Positions 63,286-64,000 of a stretch of DNA of 64,000 bases are shown here, piece by piece. The DNA comes from Bacteroides sp. (GTDB lineage Bacteria > Bacteroidota > Bacteroidia > Bacteroidales > Bacteroidaceae), in NCBI RefSeq assembly GCF_028690125.1, contig NZ_JAQVBV010000006.1:1-64000 (forward strand). Direction: 5' to 3'. Position numbers and translations under genes: made by a program. Within the stretch, counting starts at the first letter, position 1. The number at the start of each line of letters is the position of its first letter. The notes beneath the pieces were generated by a model. That model did not search any database and was not told the origin of the DNA. It worked only from the letters and a program-made list of their open reading frames with translations.

Positions 63286-63855
63286 CTATTTCTTGTTGAA
63301 CTGATTCATAGTAATATTGATTCCTGCAAGACAGAAGCTCTTGATAATTTCTCCTGCAGTTTCCAGACGTTCATCCATTGTTTTCCAATCTTCATCGGCA
63401 AAGTGTCCAAGTACATAATCCACTTGTCCTCCACGAGGAAAATCATTTCCGATTCCAAACCGAAGACGAGCATAGTCTTGTGTTCCTAAAGTTGCCGCAA
63501 TATGTTTCAGCCCGTTGTGTCCTGCATCACTTCCTTTACCTTTTAAGCGTAAGGTACCGAAAGGTAGAGCCAAATCATCCACTATTACCAATACATTTTC
63601 CAATGGAATGTTTTCTTTCTGCATCCAGTAACGTAAAGCTAATCCGCTCAGGTTCATGAAAGTTGAAGGTTTAAGGAGGATTAGTTGGCGACCTTTGATA
63701 GAGAAGCTTGTGGTAAAACCATAACGTCCGTCGATAAAAGGAGGAGCATTGTTGATTCTAGCCATTGCATCTACAGTCATAAATCCGATGTTGTGTCGGG
63801 TTTCATGATATTCGGGGCCAATATTTCCCAAACCAACAATTAGATATTTTATCAT
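63286..63855 (-). CDS. pth: peptidyl-tRNA hydrolase
   Basis: A 189-residue enzyme that frees tRNA from peptidyl-tRNA dropped by ribosomes. It has the start [22 protein letters not shown] with the catalytic His, [10 protein letters not shown] with the catalytic Asn, [28 protein letters not shown] and [13 protein letters not shown]. Full length. The upstream gene is outside the window; the 145 bases up to the window end hold a palindromic repeat. Confidence 0.97.
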   Translation of the reverse strand: MIKYLIVGLGNIGPEYHETRHNIGFMTVDAMARINNAPPFIDGRYGFTTSFSIKGRQLILLKPSTFMNLSGLALRYWMQKENIPLENVLVIVDDLALPFGTLRLKGKGSDAGHNGLKHIAATLGTQDYARLRFGIGNDFPRGGQVDYVLGHFADEDWKTMDERLETAGEIIKSFCLAGINITMNQFNKK

Positions 63856-63893
63856 TCTTTTTTTGAAGAAAAAAGGTTCTTAACTATATAAGA

Positions 63894-63960
63894 GAAACGC
63901 AGATTAACACAAACTAATGCAGACTGAACATCTGCTTTAATCTGCATTAATCTGCGTTTC
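63894..63960. repeat. palindromic interspersed repeat unit
   Basis: GAAACGCAGATTAA (63894-63907) and TTAATCTGCGTTTC (63947-63960) are perfect inverted copies; TGCAGA and TCTGC pairs inside extend the fold. It belongs to the same family as the units at 46799 and 59734 (CGCAGAT core). Confidence 0.72.
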
Positions 63961-64000
63961 AGTATATCTCTTTATGGGATAATCTCTAATTACTTGCCTG

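Overview
The window is from a Bacteroides-type genome (phylum Bacteroidota). The evidence is the recurrent -7 promoter box TAnnTTTG in front of genes, the near absence of Shine-Dalgarno sequences, and typical Bacteroides families (DUF4133/DUF4134/TraG/TraJ/TraK/TraM/TraN/TraO transfer genes, MnmE, a FloA/NfeD pair, CrcB, an enolase and an SRP RNA next to tRNA-Thr). It has two halves: an integrated mobile element from the left edge to about 36.5-36.6 kb, and ordinary chromosome from there to 64 kb.

Mobile element. Positions 1-1.95 kb hold a decayed IS1634-type transposase between imperfect direct repeats. From 1.95 to 4.7 kb, all on the minus strand, are a small membrane protein and a three-gene operon: an AbiEi-like antitoxin, an AbiEii-like nucleotidyltransferase toxin and an XRE regulator, with a clean palindromic operator over the promoter. 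From 4.8 to 23.6 kb, also on the minus strand, is one long conjugation operon. In transcription order it encodes a TraA-like ParA ATPase, an acidic membrane protein, two DUF4134 proteins, TraF, a fimbrillin-like lipoprotein, the VirB4-class ATPase TraG, an 858-residue coiled-coil protein, two exported proteins, TraJ, TraK, a TraL-position protein, TraM, TraN, TraO, a lipoprotein and a VirD4-class coupling protein. No relaxase was recognised in the window.

From 23.9 to 32.4 kb is a cargo region full of wreckage: fragments of a DUF1273 protein and of a large ICE methylase/helicase, an XRE gene with one nonsense codon, the end of a type III restriction subunit, and IS110 and ISAs1 remnants. One intact 1393-residue gene stands in this wreckage. 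It looks like a NACHT/STAND-type immune protein whose P-loop has lost its lysine and which ends in a PD-(D/E)xK nuclease-like domain. A 29-bp near-identical direct repeat brackets this region (24521 and 31918). From 32.5 to 36.5 kb come a ParA and small partner gene with TACTA-rich and 9-bp direct repeats in front, a tyrosine recombinase, and a zinc-cluster protein with four tandem excisionase-like HTH modules and a 10-bp iteron array upstream. The right end of the element should lie between this array and the terminator of mnmE.

Chromosome. Downstream genes are mnmE, a cytosolic hybrid histidine kinase, an NAD(P)-binding oxidoreductase, a uridine phosphorylase-like enzyme, floA-nfeD-TPR, ttcA, a DUF486 membrane protein, apbE, mntP, two envelope proteins, a polyprenyl-phosphate-type glycosyltransferase, DUF4199, SRP RNA and tRNA-Thr(UGU), enolase, a pentapeptide protein, crcB, a PurF paralogue without the N-terminal cysteine, pepT, gcvT, a CPA2 antiporter, a HIT protein, an S4 protein and pth. 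Several intergenic gaps carry related imperfect palindromes.

All calls come from reading the sequence and remembered family motifs; no database search was run.
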